Shown: positions 1 to 9,827 of the stretch, piece by piece
Numbering within the stretch: the first letter of the stretch is position 1
Layout: each line of letters begins with the position of its first letter
Source of the DNA: Prescottella defluvii
GTDB taxonomy: Bacteria > Actinomycetota > Actinomycetes > Mycobacteriales > Mycobacteriaceae
Assembly (NCBI RefSeq): GCF_000738775.1
Contig: NZ_JPOC01000017.1
Location: forward strand, 26,483 to 90,482
Reading direction: 5' to 3'
DNA: 64,000 nt
The notes under the pieces: generated by a model
Told to the model about the DNA's origin: nothing
Databases searched by the model: none
The model's input: the letters and a program-made list of their open reading frames with translations, nothing else
Translations under genes and position numbers: made by a program

Positions 1-65
1 GAGGCGATCGTCTCTTCCTGCGTGAGCGGCGCCTCAGGTGTCACCTGGTCTGATGTGACGGTCAT
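1..65 (-). CDS. sufB: SufB, Fe-S cluster assembly scaffold (N-terminal 21 residues only)
   Basis: Only the first 21 codons are inside the window; the gene runs off the left edge. The visible start reads MTVTSDQVTPEAPLTQEETI, which I recognise as the usual actinobacterial SufB N-terminus. SufB is the scaffold subunit of the SufBCD complex that builds iron-sulfur clusters in the cytoplasm. The ATG at 65-63 has a GGAG ribosome binding site 5 bases upstream. It lies 62 bases downstream of sufR on the same strand, so sufR-sufB is probably the start of the suf operon. Confidence 0.85.
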   Translation of the reverse strand, partial: MTVTSDQVTPEAPLTQEETIA

Positions 66-127
66 GCGAGCTCCTTCCGGAGTCTTGGTACGTACCGATG
101 AGAGCTGGTCACCGGCAGCGAGAACAA

Positions 128-883
128 CTATTCGGTCGTTTCGGTCGTGCGGGGTAACGCGAGCGGGACATGGGTGGTGCAGGCGCAGTCCCCGTTGGCG
201 ATGGTCGCCAACTGCTGCACGTGCCGGCCGAGCAACGCGGCGAACGCGGCCTGCTCCGCCTCGCACAGCTCGGGGAACTCCTCGGCCACGTGCGAGACCG
301 GGCAATGGTGCTGGCAGATCTGCACCCCGTTCCCGACCGGGCGGATCGAGGCCGCGAACCCGGCCGAGGTGAATGCCTCCGCGATCTCCTCTGCGGTGGA
401 CTCGACCTCCTCCGGCTTGTCCGCGGTCACCGGAGTGACGGCGCCGACGATGGACTGCACCCGACGTCGGGCGAAGTCCTCGATGGCCGCGTCGCCGCCG
501 ATCTCCCGCAGCTGCCGCATCGCGGCACCGGCGAGATCGTCGTACGTGTGGCCGAGCTTGCCTCGACCGGCCGCGGTGATCTGGAACAGTTTCGCCGGAC
601 GACCGCGCCCACGCTGCCGCCAGCTGGCCGCACTCGCTGCCTGGGCCTCACCCGCGTCGATGAGCGCGTCCAGGTGCCGCCGGACCCCGGCCGCACTGAG
701 GCCGAGCCGGGCGCCGATGTCGGTGGCCGAGATGGGACCCTCCTCGACGAGCAATCGGACGACCGCGGCGCGGGTGTGTCCTTCGTGCGCACCGGCGACG
801 GACACCACGGACCCAGCAGAGGACGACGCAGTCGCGTGAGCTGCGCTTTCTCCACTGGGGCGTCGAGCCGCTTCCGATTTCAC
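128..883 (-). CDS. sufR: SufR, iron-sulfur-sensing transcriptional regulator of the suf operon
   Basis: A 251-aa DeoR/ArsR-type winged-helix repressor. Residues about 38-105 form the helix-turn-helix, with recognition-helix text around GLSAAGVRRHLDAL. The C-terminal half carries the cysteines expected for an Fe-S cluster: Cys190, Cys194 and Cys207, then the pair Cys233/Cys235. In the family the cluster-bound form represses the suf operon and cluster loss relieves it. It is the first gene of the minus-strand suf operon and is divergent from mptB, as in mycobacteria (Rv1460/Rv1459c). The GTG start at 883 has no clear ribosome binding site, so the transcript may be nearly leaderless. A downstream start is possible because the first 35 residues are low-complexity. 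Confidence 0.9.
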   Translation of the reverse strand: MKSEAARRPSGESAAHATASSSAGSVVSVAGAHEGHTRAAVVRLLVEEGPISATDIGARLGLSAAGVRRHLDALIDAGEAQAASAASWRQRGRGRPAKLFQITAAGRGKLGHTYDDLAGAAMRQLREIGGDAAIEDFARRRVQSIVGAVTPVTADKPEEVESTAEEIAEAFTSAGFAASIRPVGNGVQICQHHCPVSHVAEEFPELCEAEQAAFAALLGRHVQQLATIANGDCACTTHVPLALPRTTETTE

Positions 884-884
884 A

Positions 885-894
885 ACACCAGTGT
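885..894. promoter_or_regulatory. Candidate SufR operator in the sufR-mptB divergent region
   Basis: An inverted repeat ACAC-CA-GTGT lies 1 base upstream of the sufR GTG, where a bound repressor would block transcription start. A TAATTC hexamer reading toward sufR at about 897-902 could serve as a -10 element. Autoregulation by SufR is known for the family; the assignment of this site is inference. Confidence 0.3.
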
Positions 895-1015
895 GACGGA
901 ATTAGATCCCGCGGTCCACGAAGGGTTACCTGCGTGATCGTCGACACACCCTTCCGGGTGGGTTCCCGATCCGCCGCGACCGGAGCACCTCACCCGCCCC
1001 GCTACGCTGCACCGT

Positions 1016-2719
1016 GTGCCGCACACCGAGATGGACAACGAGTCGGACGCCCCGGCCCGATCTCGGGCCGAGCGGGCGACGGCCTTCGTCAAGCGTGCGC
1101 TCGGGATCGACGGGCACTCGCCCCGGGCGTCGGTAGGCGACGCCCTCCACGGCGACGAACCGGAAGCGCCAGGCCTCGACGCCCGCGAGAACCGTCAACT
1201 GCACTACATCCGCCTCTTCGGCGCGACCGGTGCGGTCCTCATGGCCGTCGGCGCACTGGGTGCGGGAGCGCAACCCGTACTCCAGAACCCCGTCCAGGGC
1301 CTGCGACTGCTCGGCCTGCCGGCGCGCATGCCGAGCGCGACCCTGAGCATGGCGATGACGGGCACCGTCATGGTGGTGCTCGCCTGGCTGCTGTTGGGCC
1401 GATTCGCGGTCGGCAGCCTCCGAGGCGGCCGCGCCCCCCGTCAGCTGAGCCGGTCCCAACTCGATCGCACCCTCCTGCTGTGGGTGATTCCCCTCACTGT
1501 CGCACCGCCGATGTTCAGCCGCGACGTGTACTCGTACCTCGCACAGAGCGAGATCACCGCCCGCGGCCTCGACCCGTACGAGATCGGACCCGCCGGCGCG
1601 CTCGGCGTCGACCACGTCCTCACCCGGACCGTGCCGAACATCTGGCGGGAGACACCCGCGCCGTACGGTCCGCTGTTCCTCTGGATGGGCCGCGGAATCA
1701 CCTCACTGACCGGCGACAACATCGTCGCCGGGATCTTCCTGCACCGCGTCCTCGCGCTCGCCGGTGTGGCGCTGATCGTGTGGGCGTTGCCCCGCCTCGC
1801 CCGACGCTGCGGCGTGTCCGCGGTGAGCGCGCTGTGGCTGGGCGCGGCGAACCCCCTGGTGCTGTTCCACCTCGTCGCCGGCATCCACAACGAGGCCCTC
1901 ATGATCGGGCTGATGCTGGCCGGTGTCGAACTGGCCCTGCGCGCGATCGCCAGCGTGCACCCGATCCGGGGACAGGTACTACTGCTGCTGATCGCCGGCG
2001 CGACACTGATCGTGTTGTCGTCGACGATCAAGATTCCGTCGCTCCTGGCCCTCGGTTTCGTCGGCATGGCGCTGGCCCGGCGATGGGGCGGCAATCTCAA
2101 GGCACTCGCGTCGGCCGCGCTCCTCCTCGGTGCGGTGACCGTCGCCGTGACCGTCTTCGTCAGCGTCGCGAGCGGACTCGGGATGGGCTGGACGCAGACC
2201 CTCGGCACCGCGACCGAGGTACGCAGCTGGATGTCGATCCCGACGCTGCTGGGGCTGGGCACCGGCCTCGCCGGCGTCCTCCTCGGCCTCGGCGATCACA
2301 CCACCGCCGTGCTCAGCCTGACCCGCCCGATCGCGTCGCTCGTCGCCGCGTTCATCGCACTGCGCATGCTCCTCGCCGTCCTCGTCGGACGCATCCACCC
2401 GGTGGGCGCACTCGGCGTCTCGCTGGGCGCGATCGTCCTCCTCTTCCCGGTCGTGCAGCCGTGGTACCTGCTGTGGGCCGTGATCCCGCTCGCCGCGTGG
2501 GCGACCCGGCCCATCTTCCGGATACCCGCGATCGCGTTCTCGGCGTTCGTCAGCGTGATCCTGATGCCGAACGGGGCCGAATACGAGCCGTTCATGATCG
2601 TCCAGGCCGCGATCGCGACGGCGGTCACGAGCATCGCGCTGATCGTCCTGACCCGGAACCAACTGCTGTGGCGGGCCCCCGCCGGACCACCGGACCGGAT
2701 CGAACCGGTCAGGGCCTAG
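1016..2719 (+). CDS. mptB: MptB-like alpha-(1->6)-mannopyranosyltransferase (GT-C membrane enzyme)
   Basis: A 567-aa polytopic membrane protein with more than ten hydrophobic segments after a soluble charged N-terminus of about 62 residues. It uses polyprenyl-phosphomannose to extend the alpha-1,6-mannan core of lipomannan/lipoarabinomannan on the outer face of the membrane. The GT-C hallmark is an Arg-Asp pair in the first outer loop, here Arg169-Asp170 in PPMFSRDVYSYLAQSEI. Divergent placement from sufR and the following ABC genes match Rv1459c-Rv1457c. The GTG start at 1016 is chosen for length; an ATG at 1031 is the alternative. It is the first gene of a three-gene operon, 11 bases before the ATPase. 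Confidence 0.88.
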   Translation: MPHTEMDNESDAPARSRAERATAFVKRALGIDGHSPRASVGDALHGDEPEAPGLDARENRQLHYIRLFGATGAVLMAVGALGAGAQPVLQNPVQGLRLLGLPARMPSATLSMAMTGTVMVVLAWLLLGRFAVGSLRGGRAPRQLSRSQLDRTLLLWVIPLTVAPPMFSRDVYSYLAQSEITARGLDPYEIGPAGALGVDHVLTRTVPNIWRETPAPYGPLFLWMGRGITSLTGDNIVAGIFLHRVLALAGVALIVWALPRLARRCGVSAVSALWLGAANPLVLFHLVAGIHNEALMIGLMLAGVELALRAIASVHPIRGQVLLLLIAGATLIVLSSTIKIPSLLALGFVGMALARRWGGNLKALASAALLLGAVTVAVTVFVSVASGLGMGWTQTLGTATEVRSWMSIPTLLGLGTGLAGVLLGLGDHTTAVLSLTRPIASLVAAFIALRMLLAVLVGRIHPVGALGVSLGAIVLLFPVVQPWYLLWAVIPLAAWATRPIFRIPAIAFSAFVSVILMPNGAEYEPFMIVQAAIATAVTSIALIVLTRNQLLWRAPAGPPDRIEPVRA

Positions 2720-2730
2720 GCTGGTTCCTC

Positions 2731-3683
<953 letters not shown>

Positions 3684-3687
<4 letters not shown>

Positions 3688-4481
3688 CCGTGACGAACCA
3701 CGACCGCCTGGCCGACAACCGTTTCGCCGACGGCACGTTCACCCCGCGCCCCCAGCCGGCGCCGGCGGCCCGCATGCTCGCCGCGCAGACGCGGCTCGAA
3801 CTGACGCTGCTGCTGCGCAACGGTGAGCAGTTGCTCCTCACCATGTTCATCCCGATCACGCTCCTGATCGGTCTGACGCTGCTCCCCATCGGCGACTTCG
3901 GCAGCGACCGGGTCGACACCGTCGTCCCGGCGGTGATGATGGTCGCGATCATGTCGACGGCGTTCACCGGGCAGGCCATCGCCGTCGGCTTCGACCGTCG
4001 CTACGGCGCCCTGAAACGGCTCGGCGCCACTCCCCTGCCACGCTGGGGCATCATCGCCGGCAAGAGCGCCGCGGTCGTGATCGTCGTCGCGATGCAGACG
4101 GTGCTGTTGGGCGGGATCGCATTTGCGCTCGGCTGGCGGCCCAGCATCCTCGGTCTCGCACTCGGAGCGGTCGTGATCGCGCTCGGGACCGTCACCTTCG
4201 CGGCGTTGGGACTGCTGCTCGGCGGCACGCTCCGCGCCGAGATCGTGCTCGCGCTGGCCAACATCCTGTGGTTCGCGATGGCCGGCATCGGCAGCATCAT
4301 CTTCGCCGATCAGCTCAACGACGGAGTTCGGATCGTCGCACAGTTGGTCCCGTCGGGCGCCCTCGCGCAGGCCCTCGAGGATGCCACCGCCGGCAGCATC
4401 AACATCATGTGTGTGGCGGTACTGGCGGCGTGGGCGACGGTCGCCGGCATCGTCGCGACCCGCACCTTCAAGTTCACCTGA
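3684..4481 (+). CDS. ABC transporter permease (ABC-2 type)
   Basis: A 265-aa integral membrane protein with about six hydrophobic segments after a short cytosolic N-terminus, typical of ABC-2 permeases that pair with a separate ATPase. It starts inside the stop codon of the ATPase gene, so the two almost certainly form one transporter. The segment around AVGFDRRYGALKRLGATPLP matches the cytosolic loop common to ABC-2 permeases. It corresponds in position to Rv1457c. What it exports is not shown by the sequence. Confidence 0.88.
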
Positions 4482-4549
4482 CACGCACCATTCGCACGTT
4501 CGTCCCGTGTCGGGCGAAACGCCCCCGCGACCGACCGTTCAGTACCAGA

Positions 4550-6127
4550 ATGTCCCTCGTGACTGCCACCCTCATGATCGGACTCCGTCGAACCTCGATC
4601 GCCGCGTGCGGCGCGCTCGCCCTGGCACTGTCTCCGTTGACCGCGGACGCGGCCACCGGATGGGGTCCGCTCGCACCGGCCAACCCGTATCTGGGCCCCG
4701 ACGGGACCTCGACGATGCACGGGGACGCCGGATCGTCGGATGCGACGCGGCTCGCCGGTCCGGGCACCGGCGCGGTCTCGATCGCGCAGTACCCGCTAGC
4801 CTCGGCCTGCCCGACGCTGCTGCAGGGATCCGACGGGCTGGTCGTGGCCCTGTGCACCACGATGATCGGTCAGAACCCGACCGTCCATCTCCTCGATCCC
4901 GCCGCCTCGACCTTCCCCGTCGGCGGCACGCTCGCTCAACTCCAGCTCACCAAGGGCAGTCTCCTCGGCGGCGTGTACGCCTACCTCGATTCGGACGACC
5001 GCCTCGTGGTGGTCGACGGCTCCCGTCACCTGCTGCGGATCGGTCACGCGCAGGTCGACGGGAAGTGGACGCTGAGCATCGACTCCAGTACCGACCTGAC
5101 CTCGGACATCCCCGACGGCGACAACGTCACCGGACTCGCACCCGACTGGGCCGGGAACGTGTGGTTCGCGACGGGCGGCGGGATCGTCGGCACCGTCGAC
5201 GGCGACGGCGACGCCCGAACGGTCCCGCTGCCCACCGGGGAGCAGGTGCAGAACAGCATCTCGACGTCGGAGGGCGGCACGGCCGTCGCCACGACGCACG
5301 CCACCTACCAGCTCAGTGCGGGCCCCGACGCGCAGCCGCAGATCGATTGGCGCCAGGAGTACGACCGCGGATCGGCCCGTAAACCCGGACAGCTCAGCTG
5401 GGGCACGGGGTCGACACCCACGTACTTCGGCCCCGTCACCGGCTCCGAGTACCTGACGATCGTCGACAACGCCGACGGCCAGGTGAATCTGCTGGTGTAC
5501 CGCTCGGCCACCGGTGAAGAGGTGTGCAAGGAGCCGGTCCTGCCCCCGGGCACCGACGGCGGCAGCCTGTCGGGCAGCACGGGCAGCGCCGACGGTTCGG
5601 GCGGCAGCCTCTCCGGGAGCGTCGGCGGCTCCGTGGGGTCGGGCAGCGGCAGCGAGAACTCCCCCATCGCCGTCGGCCGCTCGGTGTTCGTCGCGAGCAC
5701 CTACGGCTACCCGTACCCGACGGTCCCGGCCGGTGCCGGCGAGGCGGTTCCCGCATCGGCTCCGTTCCGCGGCGGCATGACCCGGGTCGACGTCGACGGC
5801 GACGGCGAGGGCTGCACCACCGTGTGGCAGAACCAGGTCCGGAGCTCCGCGGTGCCGCACCTGTCCACGGCCGACGGGAACATCTACACGATGGTCCGCG
5901 AGGGGCTGGACACGACCACACCGCTCGACGGCTTCGCGTTCGCCGTGCTCGATCCCGAGACAGGCGCGGTCAAGACCACCAGGACCGTCACCGGCACCCT
6001 GCTCGGGGACACCCTGCAGATGTCGGCGCTGATCACCGACGACGGCCGGTACATGCAGGGCACGATCTCGGGGATCGTGTCGGTCGATCCCGGCACCGGG
6101 GGCTCGGGCGGATCGTCCGGGTCGTGA
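4550..6127 (+). CDS. Secreted protein with Gly/Ser-rich linker, function unknown
   Basis: A 525-aa protein with an N-terminal signal peptide (RRTSIAACGALALALSPL, cleavage probably after ADA). I do not recognise a catalytic family. The body contains short segments of the type DDRLVVVDGSRHLLRI and DWAGNVWFATGGGIVGTV, which look like propeller-type beta repeats. A low-complexity Gly/Ser linker occupies about residues 334-370, and the C-terminus is also Gly/Ser-rich. Propeller fold is inference. It lies between the ABC operon and ctaA on the same strand. The ATG at 4550 is chosen; an ATG at 4574 gives a shorter signal peptide. Confidence 0.75.
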   Translation: MSLVTATLMIGLRRTSIAACGALALALSPLTADAATGWGPLAPANPYLGPDGTSTMHGDAGSSDATRLAGPGTGAVSIAQYPLASACPTLLQGSDGLVVALCTTMIGQNPTVHLLDPAASTFPVGGTLAQLQLTKGSLLGGVYAYLDSDDRLVVVDGSRHLLRIGHAQVDGKWTLSIDSSTDLTSDIPDGDNVTGLAPDWAGNVWFATGGGIVGTVDGDGDARTVPLPTGEQVQNSISTSEGGTAVATTHATYQLSAGPDAQPQIDWRQEYDRGSARKPGQLSWGTGSTPTYFGPVTGSEYLTIVDNADGQVNLLVYRSATGEEVCKEPVLPPGTDGGSLSGSTGSADGSGGSLSGSVGGSVGSGSGSENSPIAVGRSVFVASTYGYPYPTVPAGAGEAVPASAPFRGGMTRVDVDGDGEGCTTVWQNQVRSSAVPHLSTADGNIYTMVREGLDTTTPLDGFAFAVLDPETGAVKTTRTVTGTLLGDTLQMSALITDDGRYMQGTISGIVSVDPGTGGSGGSSGS

Positions 6128-6183
6128 CCTCCGCGGTCGGGGCCAACTACATCACGTAGTGGACGGCCCTCTACCATCGTCCT

Positions 6184-7158
6184 GTGCTGTATCGCGGCTT
6201 TGTGAACCTGGTCAACCGTCTTCCGCTGCCGTCGCTTGCGGTCCAGAAGTGGATCGCGCTCGCGGTGATCGTGACGCAGGGCGGCATCGCGGTCACCGGA
6301 TCGGTGGTCCGGGTGACCGCGTCGGGTCTCGGCTGCACCACCTGGCCGCAGTGCCATCCGGGCAGCTTCGTCCCCACGGGTGATTCGACCGCGCCGTGGT
6401 TCCATCAGGCCGTCGAGTTCGGCAACCGCCTGCTGACGTTCCTGGTGGTCGCGACCGCCGCGGCTGCGGTGATCGCCGTGACCCGCGCCGCGCGCCGCCG
6501 CGAGGTGCTCTTCTACGCCTGGCTGATGCCGCTGTCCACGGTGGCGCAGGCGGTCATCGGCGGCATCACCGTGCTGACCGGGCTGCTGTGGTGGACCGTC
6601 GCGGTGCACATGCTGGTGTCGATGGGCATGGTGTGGGTGTCCGTGATCCTCTACCACAAGATCGACCAGCCGGACGACGGCGTCGAGAAGTTCGTGCTGC
6701 CCAAGCAGTTGCGCTGGCTGACCGCACTCTCCGGGGTCGCGCTGGCGGGCACCCTGGTCGCGGGCACGATGGTGACCGGAGCCGGTCCGCACGCCGGTGA
6801 CAAGAACCCGGAGCGCACCGTCGAACGCCTCGATCTCGACATCACCAACCTGGTGCACCTGCATGCCGAGTTGCTCGTCGCCTACCTCGCACTGCTCGTC
6901 GGCCTCGGGTTCGCCCTGTACGCGATCGGTGCGAGCGCCGCGGTGAAGCTGCGGCTGAAGGTCGTGATCGGGTTGGTCGTCGCGCAGGCAGGCATCGGAC
7001 TGGTGCAGTTCTGGACGCACGTGCCGGCCGTTCTCGTGACGATCCATGTGGCATTCGCCGGCGCCTGCACCGCTGCGACCGCCGCCCTGTACGCGGCAGG
7101 CCGGATCCGCGAGCCGATCGCCGACCGCGCCGACGCGGAACCCGTCGCGTCGGCCTGA
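6184..7158 (+). CDS. ctaA: Haem A synthase CtaA
   Basis: A 324-aa, eight-helix membrane protein that oxidises haem O to haem A for the aa3 cytochrome oxidase. Conserved histidines expected to hold haem are in FHQAVEFGNR, AVHMLVSMG, LVHLHAEL and VTIHVAFAG. A cysteine pair in SGLGCTTWPQCHPG matches the extracellular loop of actinobacterial CtaA. The GTG at 6184 gives the family length. Haem O is supplied by CtaB, encoded 1.5 kb away on the other strand. An inverted repeat follows the stop codon. Confidence 0.93.
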   Translation: MLYRGFVNLVNRLPLPSLAVQKWIALAVIVTQGGIAVTGSVVRVTASGLGCTTWPQCHPGSFVPTGDSTAPWFHQAVEFGNRLLTFLVVATAAAAVIAVTRAARRREVLFYAWLMPLSTVAQAVIGGITVLTGLLWWTVAVHMLVSMGMVWVSVILYHKIDQPDDGVEKFVLPKQLRWLTALSGVALAGTLVAGTMVTGAGPHAGDKNPERTVERLDLDITNLVHLHAELLVAYLALLVGLGFALYAIGASAAVKLRLKVVIGLVVAQAGIGLVQFWTHVPAVLVTIHVAFAGACTAATAALYAAGRIREPIADRADAEPVASA

Positions 7159-7181
7159 CCCGAGCTCACCCACGAACGACG

Positions 7182-7220
7182 AAGGCCGGGGTCCTGCACG
7201 TTGTGCAGGGCCCCGGCCTT
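7182..7220. terminator. Bidirectional hairpin terminator between ctaA and the 7230-7583 gene
   Basis: An 18-bp stem with one G-U pair and a 3-base loop (arms 7182-7199 and 7203-7220) begins 23 bases past the ctaA stop and ends 9 bases before the stop of the convergent minus-strand gene. Both ends have A/T-rich tips (aagg / cctt). It probably stops transcription from both sides. Confidence 0.75.
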
Positions 7221-7229
7221 TCGGGTGTT

Positions 7230-7583
7230 TCAGCGTTCGTTGCGCGCCTTCGGGAACCGCGTCTGCTGCGCCACCCAGCCGGCCATCTTCGCCCAGTGCC
7301 CCGGACGCGGGGTCACGACGCTGGTGAGGGCGCGGTCCCACTCCGAGACGGTGATCTCGTCGAACGAGGCGACGATCGCGTTGGCGATCGCGACCGTGTC
7401 GACCACCTGGTCGCCGAGGATGCCGTCGGCGCCGACGAGGGTGATGCGGACGCCGGCCCGGCCGACGGGCTGGATGACGGCACTGGCGGTTCCGCCGTGC
7501 TCGGAGAGGAACTTCCGGATGGCGGCGACAGTGCCCGAGGGCAGGACCGGGGCCGCAGCGGTGCTCTGGGTGTCGGTGCTCAT
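7230..7583 (-). CDS. Conserved small protein of unknown function
   Basis: A 117-aa soluble protein without signal peptide or membrane segment. It has an alternating helix/strand character (AAIRKFLSEHG, AGVRITLVGADG) and no catalytic motif that I recognise. Its place between ctaA and the quinone oxidoreductase gene is the place of Rv1455 in M. tuberculosis, so it may be the positional counterpart. The ATG at 7583 is 23 bases from the divergent qor start, so the promoter space is very short. Confidence 0.7.
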   Translation of the reverse strand: MSTDTQSTAAAPVLPSGTVAAIRKFLSEHGGTASAVIQPVGRAGVRITLVGADGILGDQVVDTVAIANAIVASFDEITVSEWDRALTSVVTPRPGHWAKMAGWVAQQTRFPKARNER

Positions 7584-7606
7584 GGGGTCAGACTACTGTG
7601 CGGGTC

Positions 7607-8572
7607 ATGCGCGCAATCGTGGTGTCCCAGTTCGGCGGCCCGGAGGTTCTCGTCCCCACGGAGGTGCCAGATCCCACGGTCGGTGCCGGTGACCTGCTGG
7701 TGGCCACCGACGCGATCGGCATCAACTTCATCGACACCTATTTCCGCACCGGAACCTATGCCCGCGACGTCCCGTACGTGCCGGGCGACGAGGGGTCCGG
7801 CGTGGTGCTCGAGGTCGGATCCGGTGTGACGGACTTCGCGGTGGGTGATCGGGTCGCGTGGGCGGCGGCGCCCGGCAGTTACGCCGAGAAGGTCGCCGTG
7901 CCCGCCACGGTCGCGGTGAAGGTCCCGGACGGTGTGGCTCCCGAGTCGGCGGCGTCGGCGCTGCTTCAGGGCATGACCGCGCACTACCTGATCGAGTCGG
8001 CGTATCCCGCGCAGGCCGGGGACACCGTCCTCGTGCACGCCGGCGCGGGTGGCGTGGGTCTGCTGCTGACGCAGATGGCGGCCGCGAAGGACGTCAAGGT
8101 GATCACGACGGTCTCCAGCGACGAGAAGGAGGCCCTGTCGCGTGAGGCGGGCGCGTGGCGGGTGCTGCGGTACGGCACCGGGCTCGCGGAGCAGGTTCGT
8201 GAGGTCACCGGCGGCGAGGGCGTCGCCGCGGTGTACGACGGCGTAGGCAAGGACACGTTCGATGCGAGTCTCGCGTCGCTGCGGATCCGCGGCACCCTGG
8301 TGCTGTTCGGGGCGGCGAGTGGACCCGTCCCACCGTTCGACCTGCAGCGCCTGAACTCGTCGGGATCGCTCTACGTCACTCGCCCCACGCTCGCGCACTA
8401 CGTGCGGACCCGGGAGGAGTTGACGTGGCGCGCGGGCGCGGTGCTGGACGCGATCGCCGCCGGGACGCTGACGCTGCGCGTCGGCGGCAGCTACCCGCTC
8501 GCGGACGCTGCGCGGGCGCACGGTGACCTCGAGGGCCGCAGGACCACCGGGTCGATCGTGCTGACGCCGTAG
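7607..8572 (+). CDS. NADPH:quinone oxidoreductase (zinc-less MDR family)
   Basis: A 321-aa medium-chain dehydrogenase/reductase. The N-terminal GroES-like domain lacks the catalytic zinc cysteines, which marks the quinone reductase branch. The Rossmann motif AGAGGVGLLLTQMA sits near residue 147 and binds NADPH. The expected reaction is reduction of quinones in the cytoplasm; the physiological substrate is not visible. I start at ATG 7607 because it gives the usual N-terminus MRAIVVSQFGGPEVL; a GTG three codons upstream is also in frame. Same position as Rv1454c. Confidence 0.88.
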   Translation: MRAIVVSQFGGPEVLVPTEVPDPTVGAGDLLVATDAIGINFIDTYFRTGTYARDVPYVPGDEGSGVVLEVGSGVTDFAVGDRVAWAAAPGSYAEKVAVPATVAVKVPDGVAPESAASALLQGMTAHYLIESAYPAQAGDTVLVHAGAGGVGLLLTQMAAAKDVKVITTVSSDEKEALSREAGAWRVLRYGTGLAEQVREVTGGEGVAAVYDGVGKDTFDASLASLRIRGTLVLFGAASGPVPPFDLQRLNSSGSLYVTRPTLAHYVRTREELTWRAGAVLDAIAAGTLTLRVGGSYPLADAARAHGDLEGRRTTGSIVLTP

Positions 8573-8590
8573 TCGACCGTGCACACGAGA

Positions 8591-8620
8591 GCAGGGCCCG
8601 CTCCGGAGAGCGGGCCCTGC
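8591..8620. terminator. Bidirectional hairpin terminator between qor and ctaB
   Basis: A perfect 13-bp stem with a 4-base loop (arms 8591-8603 and 8608-8620). It is flanked by a further gcacac/gtgtgc pairing that could lengthen the stem. It lies between two convergent stop codons. Confidence 0.75.
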
Positions 8621-8632
8621 CTCGGTGTGCGA

Positions 8633-9622
8633 TCAGAAGTAGCTGGCGATCGTGTTCCAGCCGAGCACCGAGTCCACGGCCAGACCGCAGCACACCACCG
8701 CGAGGTAGTTGTTGGACTGCAGGAACAGCTTCAGCGGCTTGATGGGGGTGCCGCCGCGCACGCTCCGGTACAGCTGGTGGGCGACGAGCAGGAACCAGGC
8801 GCCGGCCAGCAGGGTGACGACCGCGTAGATCCAGCCGGCCGCCGGCACCAGTGCCAGCGACGCGAGGACGGTGGCCCACGTGTAGATCACGATCTGCTTG
8901 GTGACGTGCTCCTCGGAGGCGATGACCGGGAGCATCGGGACGCCGGCCGCCTTGTAGTCCTCCTTGTAGCGCATTCCGAGCGCCCAGGTGTGCGGCGGCG
9001 TCCAGAAGAAGATGATCAGGAACAGCACGAGGGGTTCCCAGCTCAGCGATCCGGTGACCGCGGCCCAGCCGACCATGACCGGCATGCAACCGGCGGCACC
9101 ACCCCAGATCACGTTCTGCCAGGTACGACGCTTGAGCACCATCGTGTAGACGAGCACGTAGAAGGCGATGGTGAGGACCACCAGGAAACCGGCGAGCAGG
9201 TTCGCGCGCCACCACAGCCACAGGAACGACGCGACACCGAGCGTCATGCCGAACACGAACGCGTTCCGTGTCGGGACGGCCTGGCGAGCCAGCGGTCGCA
9301 GGGCGGTCCGCTTCATCACCTTGTCGATGTCGGCGTCGACGACACAGTTGAGCGAGTTGGCGCTGGCCGCACCCATCCAGCCACCGAACAGCGTGCTGAT
9401 GATGAGGACGAGGTCGATGTGACCGCGGTCCGCGAGGAGCATCGCCGGAATCGTCGCGACGAGCAGCAGCTCGATCACCCGCGGCTTCGTCAGCGCGATA
9501 TACGCCAGAATCGTCGCCGAGATTCGCCCCCACCGGGTGGCGTTCTCCCGCGCAGCCTTCGATTCGGATGCGGCGGCGGGGCTGCCGAAGCCATGTCCGC
9601 TCGGCCGTTGCCCTGTACGCAC
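8633..9622 (-). CDS. ctaB: Protohaem IX farnesyltransferase CtaB (haem O synthase)
   Basis: A 329-aa UbiA-family polyprenyltransferase with about nine membrane helices. It transfers a farnesyl group to haem B, giving haem O, the substrate of CtaA. The two Asp-rich motifs are visible: the first in [15 protein letters not shown], the second around [20 protein letters not shown]. The GTG at 9622 is preferred because AAGGAG lies about 6 bases upstream; a GTG at 9640 would add six residues. It is divergent from the transketolase operon, as Rv1451 is from Rv1449c. Confidence 0.92.
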   Translation of the reverse strand: MRTGQRPSGHGFGSPAAASESKAARENATRWGRISATILAYIALTKPRVIELLLVATIPAMLLADRGHIDLVLIISTLFGGWMGAASANSLNCVVDADIDKVMKRTALRPLARQAVPTRNAFVFGMTLGVASFLWLWWRANLLAGFLVVLTIAFYVLVYTMVLKRRTWQNVIWGGAAGCMPVMVGWAAVTGSLSWEPLVLFLIIFFWTPPHTWALGMRYKEDYKAAGVPMLPVIASEEHVTKQIVIYTWATVLASLALVPAAGWIYAVVTLLAGAWFLLVAHQLYRSVRGGTPIKPLKLFLQSNNYLAVVCCGLAVDSVLGWNTIASYF

Positions 9623-9827
9623 GCTATCTCCTTGCCCCACGCGACTACATCCTCGTTTGCTACTGCACTACTACAAACGATGGTAGACGCCGCCAACGTG
9701 CGAACCGAATCGACCCGAACGGGGAGGCACAACTAGGCTGGAGGCGCACTCGAGGTCCGGCGATGCCCACTGCACCCTCCGGATTCCTTCCGGCTCCACG
9801 TACAACCATGTCAGGAGACATCTGCCC

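Noticed and set aside
934..2730. In-frame open extension upstream of the ABC ATPase gene
   Set aside because: It overlaps the whole mptB gene in another frame and is Arg/Pro-rich, the usual shadow in high-GC DNA; the real ATPase starts near 2731.
5884..7341. A 485-codon minus-strand frame opposite ctaA
   Set aside because: Low-complexity Arg/Asp/Gly/His composition and complete overlap with ctaA.
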